64,000 nt of DNA from Streptomyces aidingensis. Lineage in GTDB: Bacteria; Actinomycetota; Actinomycetes; Streptomycetales; Streptomycetaceae. The notes below the pieces were generated by a model. The model saw nothing but the letters and a program-made list of their open reading frames with translations, had not been told where the DNA came from and did no database searches. Position 1 is the stretch's first letter. Each line of letters opens with the position of its first letter. Location of the stretch: the NCBI RefSeq assembly GCF_900112355.1, contig NZ_FOLM01000005.1, forward strand, positions 248,001 through 312,000, given 5' to 3'. Shown one piece after another: positions 18,430-30,511 of this stretch. A program made the translations under genes and the position numbers.

Positions 18430-18571
18430 CTGCGGCCGGCAGGCGAGGCCGGTCGATGAGGCCGGTCGATGCGGCCATCGCGCGCAATGTTTCGCCCGAC
18501 TGCGCCACCCTGCCATCGAAAACGGCTGGATCACCGCCCAGACCGTCCGCTACGCCGTCGAGCCGCCGTGG
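18430..18571 (+). pseudogene. Remnant of an NTF2-like (SnoaL-fold) gene with internal deletion
   Basis: These 142 bases align with two separated parts of the intact NTF2-like gene at 25279-25641: the stretch encoding [10 protein letters not shown] and the 3' end encoding [13 protein letters not shown]. About 180 bases between them are missing. The 5' part carries a perfect 13-bp tandem duplication (18445-18470), and the junction changes frame, so no protein can be made. The 3' fragment still reads [17 protein letters not shown]. The methyltransferase stop is only 3 bases further on. Confidence 0.8.
18445..18470 (+). repeat. 13-bp perfect tandem duplication within the NTF2-like remnant
   Basis: Two head-to-tail copies of GAGGCCGGTCGAT. 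Because 13 is not a multiple of 3, the duplication is itself a frameshift. It is absent from the intact copy near 25340, so it is a decay event. Confidence 0.9.
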
Positions 18572-18574
18572 CCA

Positions 18575-19252
18575 TCAGCACGCCCCTGCCTCAAGCCCTG
18601 GCCGGACGGCCCGGACGAGGAGCGTGCCGATGTCGCCGGGCGTGGGGGCCTCGAGGACCTCGGCCCGGACGCCGACGAAGCCCGCCCGCCCCAGCATGCC
18701 CCGCCACGCATCAGCGGTGTAGTCGTACCGGACCAGGAACATCGGCTCCCCGGCGAAGCCGCCTTTGAACATGCCCTGCGGCCCGTAGCAGCCGGGGATG
18801 GGCGGGGGCTGGGAGAAGACCAAGACACCACCGGGGGCGAGCCGCCGGTGCACCAACGGCAGGAGTTCGCCCGGATCGGTGAACCAGACGGCTCCGAAGA
18901 CGGAGTACACGGCGTCGAAGGATTCCCCCGCCGCCCTGAGGAAGTCGCGCGCGTCCGCACAGGAGAACCGCTCCGGGGGCGATTCCGGATACCGGTCGCG
19001 CACCAGCGTCACACCGCTCGGTGAGAGGTCCACTCCCCACGCGTCGAAGCCCGCGTCCAGGAGAAACGCCAAGTGACGCCCGGTACCGAATCCGAGCTCC
19101 AGGATCCTCCGGGGGGTCCCGAGCAGCTCATGCCCGGGCCCGTGGTCGCCGTACTGCGTCCAGCGGAACTTCTCCAGACCGGGAGGCCGCTTTGCGGCAG
19201 CCGCCTCGACCCAGGTGTTCCACAGACGTTCCTCGACGGTCGGTTCCGGCAT
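18575..19252 (-). CDS. Class I SAM-dependent methyltransferase
   Basis: A 225-residue Rossmann-fold methyltransferase. Motif I is LELGFGTGRHLAFLLDAG (SAM-binding Gly loop) near residue 48, followed by the acidic GVDLSPSG at the end of strand 2, ADARDFL (motif II) and LAPGGVLVFSQPPP (post-II/III). Unlike UbiE-type enzymes it has an N-terminal segment, WNTWVEAAAAKRPPGLEKFRW, that probably shapes the acceptor site. The ATG was chosen for the GAGAGG box in front. It lies 71 bases downstream of the 105-residue gene in the same direction, so the small protein may be its substrate or partner. The acceptor is unknown. Confidence 0.82.
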   Translation of the reverse strand: MPEPTVEERLWNTWVEAAAAKRPPGLEKFRWTQYGDHGPGHELLGTPRRILELGFGTGRHLAFLLDAGFDAWGVDLSPSGVTLVRDRYPESPPERFSCADARDFLRAAGESFDAVYSVFGAVWFTDPGELLPLVHRRLAPGGVLVFSQPPPIPGCYGPQGMFKGGFAGEPMFLVRYDYTADAWRGMLGRAGFVGVRAEVLEAPTPGDIGTLLVRAVRPGLEAGAC

Positions 19253-19323
19253 GCCTCTCCCGTGTCCGTGCGGCTGCTGGACTCCGCGCCCTGCGGAGCC
19301 CGGCCTGGTGTTTCCCCGTGCCC

Positions 19324-19641
19324 TCAATGGCTGTCGGGAACCTTGTCGTTGCAGGGGGAGCAGTCGGACCCGTCGACGGCCCACAGTTCGTCGTCGACGC
19401 TGAACCCCGCGTCGGGGTTTTCCATGGCGGTGATGAGGTAGGCCACCGCCTGGTCCAGAATCCGTTCGGCGAGAGACCGGACCTCGACGGAGTCACGCAG
19501 GAGAAGGGCAATTTCCCGTTCCCAGAGGCTACCGCCGTCGGCAACGTTGCCGGGCAGGTACGCGACCTTCGGCTTGACCGCGTTGAGCAGTCTCTTGGTG
19601 TCCCGTACCGTGGTGCGGGATTCGAGCATGATGGTACTCAT
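19324..19641 (-). CDS. Small protein of unknown function with CSPC-containing tail
   Basis: A 105-residue protein I do not recognise. It starts MSTIMLESRTTVRDTKRLLN behind a strong GAGAGGAG, has a predicted helical middle (LWEREIALLLRDSVEVRSLAERIL, then LDQAVAYLITAMENP), and ends in an acidic tail with its only two cysteines in CSPCND. There is no signal peptide or TM segment. It is the first gene of a likely two-gene operon with the methyltransferase, behind an XRE regulator gene. A peptide or protein substrate for modification is one possibility; a small regulatory protein is another. Neither is proven. Confidence 0.65.
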   Translation of the reverse strand: MSTIMLESRTTVRDTKRLLNAVKPKVAYLPGNVADGGSLWEREIALLLRDSVEVRSLAERILDQAVAYLITAMENPDAGFSVDDELWAVDGSDCSPCNDKVPDSH

Positions 19642-19842
19642 GCAGTGCTCCTCTCGATGGAGCTGGAATGTCCACGGCCGGCCGCCGGTCCATTCCATTC
19701 CTCCGTGTCGGGTTTTCCTCAAGATAGAGAGGAGTTGGAGATCGCTCCAGAACTATTCCTGTCTCTTCCTAAAGATCATGTAGGAGCGAGTGCGTCCAGT
19801 TGGCGATGAACTCTCGAAATCCCTCGCCTTTGAGGGCGTGAT

Positions 19843-20607
19843 TCAAGTACATGTCAAAATCTTCCGATACTGTTCCACGTCGCGAGGGTCTTGGAAAATG
19901 ATTCTTCCTGTGAAGATCTCTGCGGTCGCCAGGCGGTTGTCATAGATGGTGAACGTGTTGAGGGGGCCACGGGGTATCTGGGCCCCGAGTGGAATTACTC
20001 CCAGGGTGACATGGGGAAGGCGTGACAGGGTTGACAGCCGGTCGAGTTGCACCATTGTGGCGGCGGCCGGAACAATATTCCACCTCACGGCCTGTTCGGT
20101 GAGGAGAAATATGAATTTCTTGGACTGTTCGTAAAGGACCGCTTGTCGTTCGAGCTTCTTCGTCACGGTCCTGGAGATGTCCCCCGGGGAGTGACTCAGG
20201 CTGGCTCGGATGTAATCGGGGGTGGCCAAAAGGCCGGTAATCATGGAAGGCAGAAAGTAGCGCAATTCCGTTGAGTCTTTTTCAAGTGCTGCCAGTTCCG
20301 CCTGGCGCTTCTCAAGCCCTCTGCGCCATGAAGACCGCTTGTCCTGCCACTCCGTATTGGCCATTCGGGCGAGCGCCATCACGTCGCTGACCAGTTGTGG
20401 AGAGGCATCGAGTGCATACAGGATGCGCTCAACATCGACAAGCGAGGGGGTGATCCTGCCCGTTTCTATCTTGCTGATCTTCGATTGGCTCATTGCGCAG
20501 CGCATTGCGAGCCGATCGCCAGAAAGGCCGGCTCGCTTCCGGATTTTTCGCAGCGCTGCGGCCAGGTCTGCTTTTGACTGGCCGAGTCCTTCGGGCTCCA
20601 GTGTCAC
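19843..20607 (-). CDS. XRE-family regulator with DUF5753 effector domain
   Basis: A 254-residue protein of the common Streptomyces XRE-DUF5753 type. The N-terminal HTH (about residues 12-70) includes IRKRAGLSGDRLAMRCAMSQSKISKIETGRITPS. The C-terminal DUF5753 region has LLATPDYIR, RQAVLYEQ, FLLTEQAVRWNI and LGVIPLGAQIPRGPLNTFTIYD. Such regulators often control adjacent small genes, but their ligands are mostly unknown. The GTG overlaps the stop of the DUF6879 gene as GTGA, so the two are co-translated. G+C is visibly low: the nearby line 19741-19800 counts 29 of 60 G+C, unlike the core genes. Confidence 0.88.
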   Translation of the reverse strand: MTLEPEGLGQSKADLAAALRKIRKRAGLSGDRLAMRCAMSQSKISKIETGRITPSLVDVERILYALDASPQLVSDVMALARMANTEWQDKRSSWRRGLEKRQAELAALEKDSTELRYFLPSMITGLLATPDYIRASLSHSPGDISRTVTKKLERQAVLYEQSKKFIFLLTEQAVRWNIVPAAATMVQLDRLSTLSRLPHVTLGVIPLGAQIPRGPLNTFTIYDNRLATAEIFTGRIIFQDPRDVEQYRKILTCT

Positions 20608-21122
20608 CCGTACTCTCTCACGTAGTCGGAGAATGGGATGGATGCCTCCAAAGCCTCTTGCTTCCACTTTCGGTAAGGTTCCGCATCTCCGTCGTGCAGT
20701 ACGCGGCCGATCTGAGTGCCGTCCGGCCTGTAATTGAGGTGGACGACCGTGGTGTCATCGAACATCCACCAATCCTGGCCATCAACGGGCAGGCCACGGC
20801 TCTCGTGGGTCACGTCCAGGATGCGGATGTCTTCCCCGGCTTCAAGGTTTCCGGGAATTCCCCACGCGAATTGGTACCGCTGGTATGCGGTAAGGGGTTG
20901 GCGTACGATTCTGACTCGCCCGATGGTTTTCCCCGCTTCACGATATGCGCGCACACGCTCATGCCAGTGTGTATTATGGTCCTCCGGTTTCGGGTCACCA
21001 CGGAGGAAGCGGGCGAAGTTGTCAGCCTCACGGGGCATGGTGTATGCGGGCTGAGCTTCAAAGCGCCACGCATCCCTGTGGAACGCATCGAAGATCTTTC
21101 TCCACTCACCATCCGAGAGCAC
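20604..21122 (-). CDS. DUF6879 family protein
   Basis: A 172-residue protein resembling the DUF6879 family that accompanies XRE regulators in actinomycetes. Characteristic stretches are WRKIFDAFHRDAWRFEAQPAY near the start, RVRIVRQPLTAYQRYQFAWGIPGNLEAGEDIRIL in the middle and DWWMFDDTTVVHLNYRPDG towards the end. It is soluble, rich in aromatic residues, and has no obvious catalytic motif. It lies between the 70-residue gene (17-bp overlap) and the XRE gene (GTGA overlap). The start is GTG with GAGGGAGG in front. The function is not established; a role in controlling the regulator is an inference from context. Confidence 0.75.
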   Translation of the reverse strand: MLSDGEWRKIFDAFHRDAWRFEAQPAYTMPREADNFARFLRGDPKPEDHNTHWHERVRAYREAGKTIGRVRIVRQPLTAYQRYQFAWGIPGNLEAGEDIRILDVTHESRGLPVDGQDWWMFDDTTVVHLNYRPDGTQIGRVLHDGDAEPYRKWKQEALEASIPFSDYVREYG

Positions 21123-21318
21123 GGACGGCCTCCCTCAAAATGTGTTCCGGGATCTCTGTCAGTGTTTCGCCCTGGGGTACGGTGAATCCATTGTAGATGT
21201 GTCCCTGTACCACGAACGTCCCGCGCTCGGTGGCGTAGATGTTGGGACAGTCGTCGTCATCACAGTTCGGTCCGTCGGGCTTACCCGTGAGACGGGTGAG
21301 ATGCTCCCTGCCTGCCAT
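21106..21318 (-). CDS. Small acidic protein of XRE/DUF6879 cassette
   Basis: A 70-residue protein, first gene of the overlapping set small protein - DUF6879 - XRE. It contains a CDDDDC motif (two Cys around four Asp) and then IYATERGTFVVQGHIYNGFTVPQGE, a beta-rich segment also seen in small proteins of other Streptomyces XRE cassettes. The acidic Cys pair might hold a metal, but nothing proves this. The ATG is preceded by GGAAGGGGG; other in-frame ATGs upstream lack ribosome sites. Its end overlaps the next gene by 17 bp. Confidence 0.7.
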   Translation of the reverse strand: MAGREHLTRLTGKPDGPNCDDDDCPNIYATERGTFVVQGHIYNGFTVPQGETLTEIPEHILREAVRALGW

Positions 21319-21512
21319 TCCGGCCCCCTTCCGTGGCGAGGATGTCCCGGCCGGGGATGACATTAGAGGTACATGTCTGCACACGTCTATGACGGAACGT
21401 GACTATTCCTGTACTGGAATGAAGACCTTGCTGAGCGCCAGTCTGCTCCGGTGGACACAGCGCCGGGGACGGGGAGGGCGGCCCTGCCGGAAGCGGCGCC
21501 TGGCGGGTTCGT

Positions 21513-23120
21513 TCAGTCGCCGCTGAGGATTTCGCCGGCGCGGCGCATGTCCTCGACCGCTTCTTCAAGGCGGCCCAGGGCTGTGCAGATGTCCGAACGC
21601 ACGTGGAAGGCCGCGATCTGACGGGGGTCGAGCCGGATGGCGCGGTCGATCTCGTTGAGGGCCTCCGCGCTGCGGCCCGTCCGGTGCAGGCAGTCGGCCA
21701 GGCCGATCAGGGCCTGGACGTGGCCGGGCTCCAGGCTCAGCAGCCGCTGGTAACCGCGCAGCGCGCGGTCGGGGCTGTTGTGGTGCTCGCGCAGGATGTC
21801 GGCGCTGTGCAGCAGCGCCTCCCGGTGGTCCGGCTGCCTCTCCAGCACCCAGGTGTACTCCTCGAACGCCTCGTCCCTGCGGTTGGTGCGGTCCAGGACG
21901 CGTCCGCGTCCGTAGTGCGCCTCGACCGAGTCGGGCAGCAGGCGCACCGCGGTCTCGTAGGCGTCCAGTGCCTGCCGCTGATGGCTCGTGCTGATGAAGA
22001 TCTCGGCGTCGTGCGCCAGGTGGTCCAGCACAAAGGCGCGCTGGAGATGGAGATGGCCGTTGTCCGGCAGCAGGGTGACGGCCCGGTCGAGATCGGCCAG
22101 GGCCTCGGAGACCTCACCCTGGTCGAGCAGCCGTCCGGCACGGTGGAACAGCGCCTCCGGGTTGTCGGGGTCGGCGGCGAGCACGCGGTTGAGTTCGCCG
22201 AGGCCGGCGTCCTTCAGGGCGGGCGCTTGCGCGGGCGCGGGCGCGGCGGGCGAGTCCTTGGTGGTGGGGGTGTAGCCGGGGCCGGGGCCGGGGGCGGCGA
22301 GAGCCGTCAGGCGGTCCCGGACCTCGGCGGCGGTGGCCGGGCGGTCGGCCGGGTCCTTGGCCAGCAGGGCGAGCACCAGCGCGTCCAGCGCGGGCGGCAG
22401 CCCCGGGCGGCGGGTGCCGGGGGCGACCGGCGGCTGCTGGGTGTGCTGGTAGATCAGCTCGGGGAAGGTGCGGCCGGTGAACGCGCGCTCTCCGGTCAGG
22501 AGTTCGGAGAGCAGGCAGCCCAGGGAGTAGAGGTCGGAGCGGGCGTCCAGGGGCTGTCCGGTGAACCGTTCCGGGGCCATGTAGTGCGGAGAGCCGATGA
22601 TCACGCCGGTGGTGGTCAGCCCGTCGCCGGCATCCGGGTCCTTGGCGATGCCGAAGTCCACCACCTTGACGCCGCCCGCCCGCAGCACGATGACGTTCTC
22701 CGGCTTGACGTCCCGGTGGATGATGCCCCGGGCGTGCGCGGCGGCCAGGGCATCGGCGATCTGCCGCGCCCACAGCAGGGCGTCCGCCGGCGCGGGCGTG
22801 CCGCGCCGCACCACGGCGGCCAGCGATTCCCCGTCCAGCAGCTCCATCACCAGATAGACGAGCCGCTGGTCCCCGTGTGCGGTATGGCTGATGTCGTGCA
22901 CGGTGACGATGTGCGGATGGCTGAGGTTCCCGGCGGTGGTGGCCTCCTGGAAGAAGCGCCGCATGGCCTTCTCGGCGCTCTCCGCACCGGCCTTGAGCAG
23001 TTTGACCGCGACCCGCCGCCGGATACGGGTGTCCACGGCCTGCCAGACCTCCCCGAAGCCGCCTTCGCCGAGAGCGGCGGTCATCTCATAGCGGCCGTCG
23101 AGCACTTCGCCGGGCTGCAT
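21513..23120 (-). CDS. Soluble Ser/Thr protein kinase with C-terminal TPR repeats
   Basis: A 535-residue Hanks-type kinase. Glycine loop GEGGFGEV (18-25), catalytic Lys40 (VAVKLLK), HRDVKPEN (His135-Asp137), DFG Asp155 and APERF of the activation segment are all present, so it should be active. After a Pro/Ala linker (about 265-310), residues 310-535 form tetratricopeptide repeats ([26 protein letters not shown] and similar). There is no TM segment or PASTA domain, so it is cytosolic, unlike the kinase at 33391. The TPRs probably recruit a partner. The ATG has GGAAGGGGAG in front. It is divergent from the epimerase gene. Confidence 0.88.
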   Translation of the reverse strand: MQPGEVLDGRYEMTAALGEGGFGEVWQAVDTRIRRRVAVKLLKAGAESAEKAMRRFFQEATTAGNLSHPHIVTVHDISHTAHGDQRLVYLVMELLDGESLAAVVRRGTPAPADALLWARQIADALAAAHARGIIHRDVKPENVIVLRAGGVKVVDFGIAKDPDAGDGLTTTGVIIGSPHYMAPERFTGQPLDARSDLYSLGCLLSELLTGERAFTGRTFPELIYQHTQQPPVAPGTRRPGLPPALDALVLALLAKDPADRPATAAEVRDRLTALAAPGPGPGYTPTTKDSPAAPAPAQAPALKDAGLGELNRVLAADPDNPEALFHRAGRLLDQGEVSEALADLDRAVTLLPDNGHLHLQRAFVLDHLAHDAEIFISTSHQRQALDAYETAVRLLPDSVEAHYGRGRVLDRTNRRDEAFEEYTWVLERQPDHREALLHSADILREHHNSPDRALRGYQRLLSLEPGHVQALIGLADCLHRTGRSAEALNEIDRAIRLDPRQIAAFHVRSDICTALGRLEEAVEDMRRAGEILSGD

Positions 23121-23364
23121 GGGCTCCCCTTCCCGAATTCCCGTGACCAGCCGAGAGTAGAGCAGGACCGGGAACATGGCGGGCCCCGGCCCGGCGGCCG
23201 GGCCGGCACCGGGAGGCGAGGTGTCCCCCCCCTTCCCCGGTGGTACCGGGCGCCCGGATGCCGACGGGGTGCCCGCGGACTAGGATGTGAGCTGCGTCAC
23301 GTCTGTTCATGGGGTGGCGGGGTGTCCCGTCTGTTGTTGGCGAGCGGCAACGAACGGAGACGTC

Positions 23365-24309
23365 ATGAGAATCTTCATCGCCGGCGCGGCCGGCGCGATC
23401 GGCAGCCACCTGGTTCCGCAGCTCGTGGCCCGTGGCCACGAGGTCACCGGCACGACCCGGTCGGCGGACCGGACCGGCGCGGTGCGTGCGCTGGGCGCCG
23501 AACCGGCCGTCGTGGACGCGCTGGACCCGGACTCGGTGGCGGACGCGGTGGCCAAGGCAGAACCGGAGGTCGTCGTCCACCAGCTCACCGCGCTGGGCGG
23601 CCCGGCGACGCTGCGCAATGTGCGGCGGGGGGTGGCCCTCACCAACCGGCTGCGCACCGAGGGCACCGACCACCTGCTGGCCGCCGCCCGCGCCGTCGGC
23701 GTCCGCAAGTTCGTGGCGCAGAGCAACGCCCTGTGGATGGAGCGCACCGGCGGGCCGCCGGCCGGCGAGGACGCCCGGATCGAGCCGGACCCGCCGCGCG
23801 ACGTCGCCGGGGCGGTGGCCGCGCTGCGCCACCTGGAGGCCGCGGTCACCGGCATCACCTGGGCCGAGGGCATCGCCATCCGCTACGGCGGCTTCTACGG
23901 TCCGGGGACGGGCCTGAGCGCCGATCCGGAGGCCGTGATGACCAGGCAGCTCCGCAGGCGCAGGGTCCCGGTCATCGGCGGTGGCGCCGGGGTGTGGTCC
24001 ATGGTGCACATCGCCGATGCCGCGTCGGTCACGGTCGCGGCCATCGAACGGGGCAGGTCCGGGATCTATCATGCCGCCGACGACGATCCGGCGCCGGTGG
24101 GCGAGATCATGCGGGCGATGGCCGCCGCGGTCGGCGCCGGACCACCGCGGCGGGTACCGGCCTGGCTCGTCGGCCTGCTGGGCGCCAAGGGGACGGTGGA
24201 CCTGATGACCCGGGCCCGCGGTGTCACCACCGAGAAGACCAGACGCGAGCTCGACTGGGCCCCGCGGTATCCGAGCTGGCGCGCCGCTCTGCCCGAAGGA
24301 CTGAGCTGA
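23365..24309 (+). CDS. NAD(P)-dependent epimerase/dehydratase-like (atypical SDR)
   Basis: A 314-residue extended/atypical SDR with the nucleotide-binding GAAGAIG motif at residues 7-13, VVVHQLTALGG near 70-80, and the GRSGIYHAADDDPAPVGEIM region common to NAD-dependent epimerase-like proteins. The usual YXXXK motif is not obvious, so catalysis is uncertain. It ends 5 bases before the ECF sigma factor starts. ECF41 sigma genes are typically next to COE genes (carboxymuconolactone decarboxylase, oxidoreductase or epimerase); this is evidently the epimerase-type partner and probably a target of the sigma factor. Confidence 0.85.
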   Translation: MRIFIAGAAGAIGSHLVPQLVARGHEVTGTTRSADRTGAVRALGAEPAVVDALDPDSVADAVAKAEPEVVVHQLTALGGPATLRNVRRGVALTNRLRTEGTDHLLAAARAVGVRKFVAQSNALWMERTGGPPAGEDARIEPDPPRDVAGAVAALRHLEAAVTGITWAEGIAIRYGGFYGPGTGLSADPEAVMTRQLRRRRVPVIGGGAGVWSMVHIADAASVTVAAIERGRSGIYHAADDDPAPVGEIMRAMAAAVGAGPPRRVPAWLVGLLGAKGTVDLMTRARGVTTEKTRRELDWAPRYPSWRAALPEGLS

Positions 24310-24314
24310 GCCGC

Positions 24315-25250
24315 ATGTCCGCCTCCGATCTGTACGGCGAACTCCGGCCGCGCGCCTTCGCCATCGCCTACCGGATGCTGGGCAGCGTCGGGGAGGCCGA
24401 GGACGTGGTGCAGGAGGCCTTTCTGCGGCTGCACCAGACCCTGCAGCGGGACGAGCCGATCGCCTCGCCGCGGGCGTATGTCGCCACCCTGGTCACCCGG
24501 CTGGCCATCGACCAGCTCCGCTCGGCGCGGGTGCGGCGGGAGCGGTATGTCGGGGAGTGGCTGCCGGAACCGCTGGTCACCGGGCCGTCCCCGGCCGAGG
24601 AGGCGGAGACCGCCGATTCCCTCTCGCTGGCCTTCCTGGTGCTGTTGGAGAGCCTGACGCCGCGGCAGCGGGCCGCGTTCCTGCTGCGCGAGGTGTTCGA
24701 GTATCCCTATCCGGAGGTCGCCGGAATCGTCGGCACGGATGTGGACGGCGCCCGGCATCTGGTCGCCCGGGCCCGCGGGCAGCTGCGGGAGGGCCGGCCG
24801 CGCTACCACGCCTCCCGGCGGCAGCGGGAGGAGCTGGCCCGGCGGTTCTGCGCCGCCGCCGGGCAGGGCGACCTGGCGGCGCTGGAGGCGCTGCTGGCGC
24901 AGGACGTGGCGCTGCACGGCGACGGCGGCGGCAGGGTGCCCGCAGTCGGCCGTCCGGTCAGCGGCCGGGAACGGGTGGCGAAGATCCTGCGGGCCGGGAT
25001 GGCCGTGCTGGTGCGCGGCGGCGGGTTCCTCCGGCCCGCCGAGGTCAACGGCGGACCCGGCGTGCTGGCGTTCGACGAGCAGCACCGACTGGTCGGGGTG
25101 ACGGCGCTCGGCATGGCCGGGAGCGAGGTGCGGACGATCCACTCGGTCGTCAATCCCGACAAGCTGCGGCACGTCGACCGGGTCGGCGACCTCGGCGCCC
25201 TGGTGCGCGCGGGCCGCCGGACCGGCCGCGAGCGCGGAGACCACCGGTGA
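24315..25250 (+). CDS. ECF41-type sigma factor with C-terminal SnoaL-like domain
   Basis: A 311-residue ECF sigma factor. The sigma2 region includes YRMLGSVGEAEDVVQEAFLRLH, sigma4 includes LTPRQRAAFLLREVFEYPYPEVAGIVG, and the linker carries WLPEPL, an ECF41 hallmark. Residues about 175-300 form an NTF2/SnoaL-like extension with the DGGG motif (HGDGGGR). In ECF41 proteins this fused C-terminus replaces a separate anti-sigma factor and controls activity. The ATG is 5 bases after the epimerase stop, so the two are co-transcribed. An NTF2-like gene follows 28 bases downstream. The inducing signal is unknown. Confidence 0.92.
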   Translation: MSASDLYGELRPRAFAIAYRMLGSVGEAEDVVQEAFLRLHQTLQRDEPIASPRAYVATLVTRLAIDQLRSARVRRERYVGEWLPEPLVTGPSPAEEAETADSLSLAFLVLLESLTPRQRAAFLLREVFEYPYPEVAGIVGTDVDGARHLVARARGQLREGRPRYHASRRQREELARRFCAAAGQGDLAALEALLAQDVALHGDGGGRVPAVGRPVSGRERVAKILRAGMAVLVRGGGFLRPAEVNGGPGVLAFDEQHRLVGVTALGMAGSEVRTIHSVVNPDKLRHVDRVGDLGALVRAGRRTGRERGDHR

Positions 25251-25278
25251 CGGGTACGGCGACGAACGGGAGGCGGGC

Positions 25279-29423
<4,145 letters not shown>

Positions 29424-29467
29424 GCGTCCCCCGCCGGGCGGGCCGGGCCCGGCGGACGCAGGCCCGC

Positions 29468-29510
29468 CGTGGGGCGCGGATCACAGCGGATCCGCGCCCC
29501 ACGGCACTTT
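29468..29510 (+). terminator. Strong intrinsic terminator after DAHP synthase
   Basis: A perfect 15-bp stem (29468-29482 and 29489-29503) with a 6-base loop, followed by TTTT at 29507-29510, lies 44 bases after the DAHP synthase stop. It separates that gene from the iron-regulated bfd. Confidence 0.88.
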
Positions 29511-29531
29511 TGTGCCCACTCGGGCGGCAGG

Positions 29532-29550
29532 TAAGGTAAGACTTACCTCA
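29532..29550 (+). promoter_or_regulatory. Iron box (DmdR/IdeR-type operator) upstream of bfd
   Basis: The core AGGTAAGACTTACCT (29534-29548) is a dyad matching 12 of 15 core positions of the actinobacterial iron box AGGTTAGGCTAACCT. It sits about 70 bases upstream of the bfd GTG. It should bind the Fe(II)-loaded DmdR1/IdeR repressor, so bfd would be derepressed when iron is scarce and ferritin iron must be released. Confidence 0.82.
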
Positions 29551-29620
29551 CCGGATGCGGGTGAGGGCCGCGAAGCCGTGGGCCGTCCCGGCCGTCCGGC
29601 GACCCCTGGCGGAGGTGAAG

Positions 29621-29899
29621 GTGTACGTCTGCTCGTGCTTCGGCGTCACGGAGCAGCAGGTGCGTGAGCACGCGGAAGCCGGTGCCTGCACCCCGCGGCA
29701 GATTGCCTCCGTGTGCCGGGCGGGCACCGACTGCGGTTCCTGCGTGCGGCGCATCCAGGGCCTGCTGGGCCGGGGCGACTGCCCGCGCCGGGAGGTCCTC
29801 AGGCAGCAGTTCGCGACGGGCCCCGCCGGGGATCCGGCCGGGGACCGCACCGGGACGGCGGCCGGACGGGTGGAGCCGGCGGTGCCGGCCGCCGTCTGA
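29621..29899 (+). CDS. bfd: Bacterioferritin-associated [2Fe-2S] ferredoxin
   Basis: A 92-residue protein whose first half is a Bfd-type BFD/(2Fe-2S) domain: MYVCSCFGVTEQQ with Cys4 and Cys6, and TDCGSC with Cys38 and Cys41, give the four cluster ligands. Bfd binds bacterioferritin and passes electrons to the stored Fe(III), releasing Fe(II). The C-terminal 40 residues are low-complexity Gly/Pro/Ala. The GTG follows GGAGGTGAAG. It is controlled by the iron box at 29532 and converges with its partner gene bfr 48 bases away. Confidence 0.92.
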   Translation: MYVCSCFGVTEQQVREHAEAGACTPRQIASVCRAGTDCGSCVRRIQGLLGRGDCPRREVLRQQFATGPAGDPAGDRTGTAAGRVEPAVPAAV

Positions 29900-29947
29900 T
29901 CCCGTGGCGGCCGGGCGCGGCCAGGGGCGGGGGCCAGGGGCGCCCGG

Positions 29948-30436
29948 TCAGTCGCCGTCGCCGTCCGGCTGCTCGATGAGCTGCGCGATGTAGAGCGGTT
30001 CGCCCAGCTTCTCGATCAGGTCGAGCTGGGTCTCCAGATAGTCGATGTGGTGTTCCTCGTCCTTCAGGATCGACTCGAAGATGTTGGCCGAGGTGATGTC
30101 GCCCTTGCTGCGCATCAGCTCGACGCCGCGCCGCAGCCGGTCGATGGCCTCCACCTCGATCTGCCGGTCGGCCTGGAACATCTCGGTCACCGTCTGGCCC
30201 ACCCGGACATGGAACAGCCGCTGATAGTTGGGCAGCCCTTCCAGGAAGAGAATCCGGTCGGTGAGCACCTCGGCGTGCTTCATCTCGTCGAAGGACTCGG
30301 CCCGGGTGTATTTGGCGAGCTTGGTCCAGCCGAAGTTCTCCTGCATCTTGGCATGCAGGAAGTATTGATTGATGGCGGTGAGCTCGGCCGTGAGCTGCTC
30401 ATTGAGGAACTCGATGACCTCCGGATCGCCCTGCAT
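29948..30436 (-). CDS. bfr: Bacterioferritin
   Basis: A 162-residue haem-containing ferritin that oxidises Fe(II) and stores Fe(III) in a 24-mer. The ferroxidase ligands Glu18, Glu51, His54, Glu94, Glu127 and His130 are all present, and Met52 is the expected axial haem ligand. The protein is collinear with bacterioferritins over its whole length. The ATG has GGGAG 9-10 bases upstream. It converges on bfd. A weaker iron-box dyad lies about 75 bases upstream. Confidence 0.96.
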   Translation of the reverse strand: MQGDPEVIEFLNEQLTAELTAINQYFLHAKMQENFGWTKLAKYTRAESFDEMKHAEVLTDRILFLEGLPNYQRLFHVRVGQTVTEMFQADRQIEVEAIDRLRRGVELMRSKGDITSANIFESILKDEEHHIDYLETQLDLIEKLGEPLYIAQLIEQPDGDGD

Positions 30437-30511
30437 GGCGGTGAGCTCCCTTCCGGGTCGGTGAAGAGGTGGCTGTTCCGCGCATCGTGACACCCCGGGG
30501 GCGATTGCGTC

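Noticed and set aside
23281..23364. An ECF41 promoter upstream of the epimerase gene
   Set aside because: GTCAC and CGTC words occur, but the spacing does not match the expected motif.
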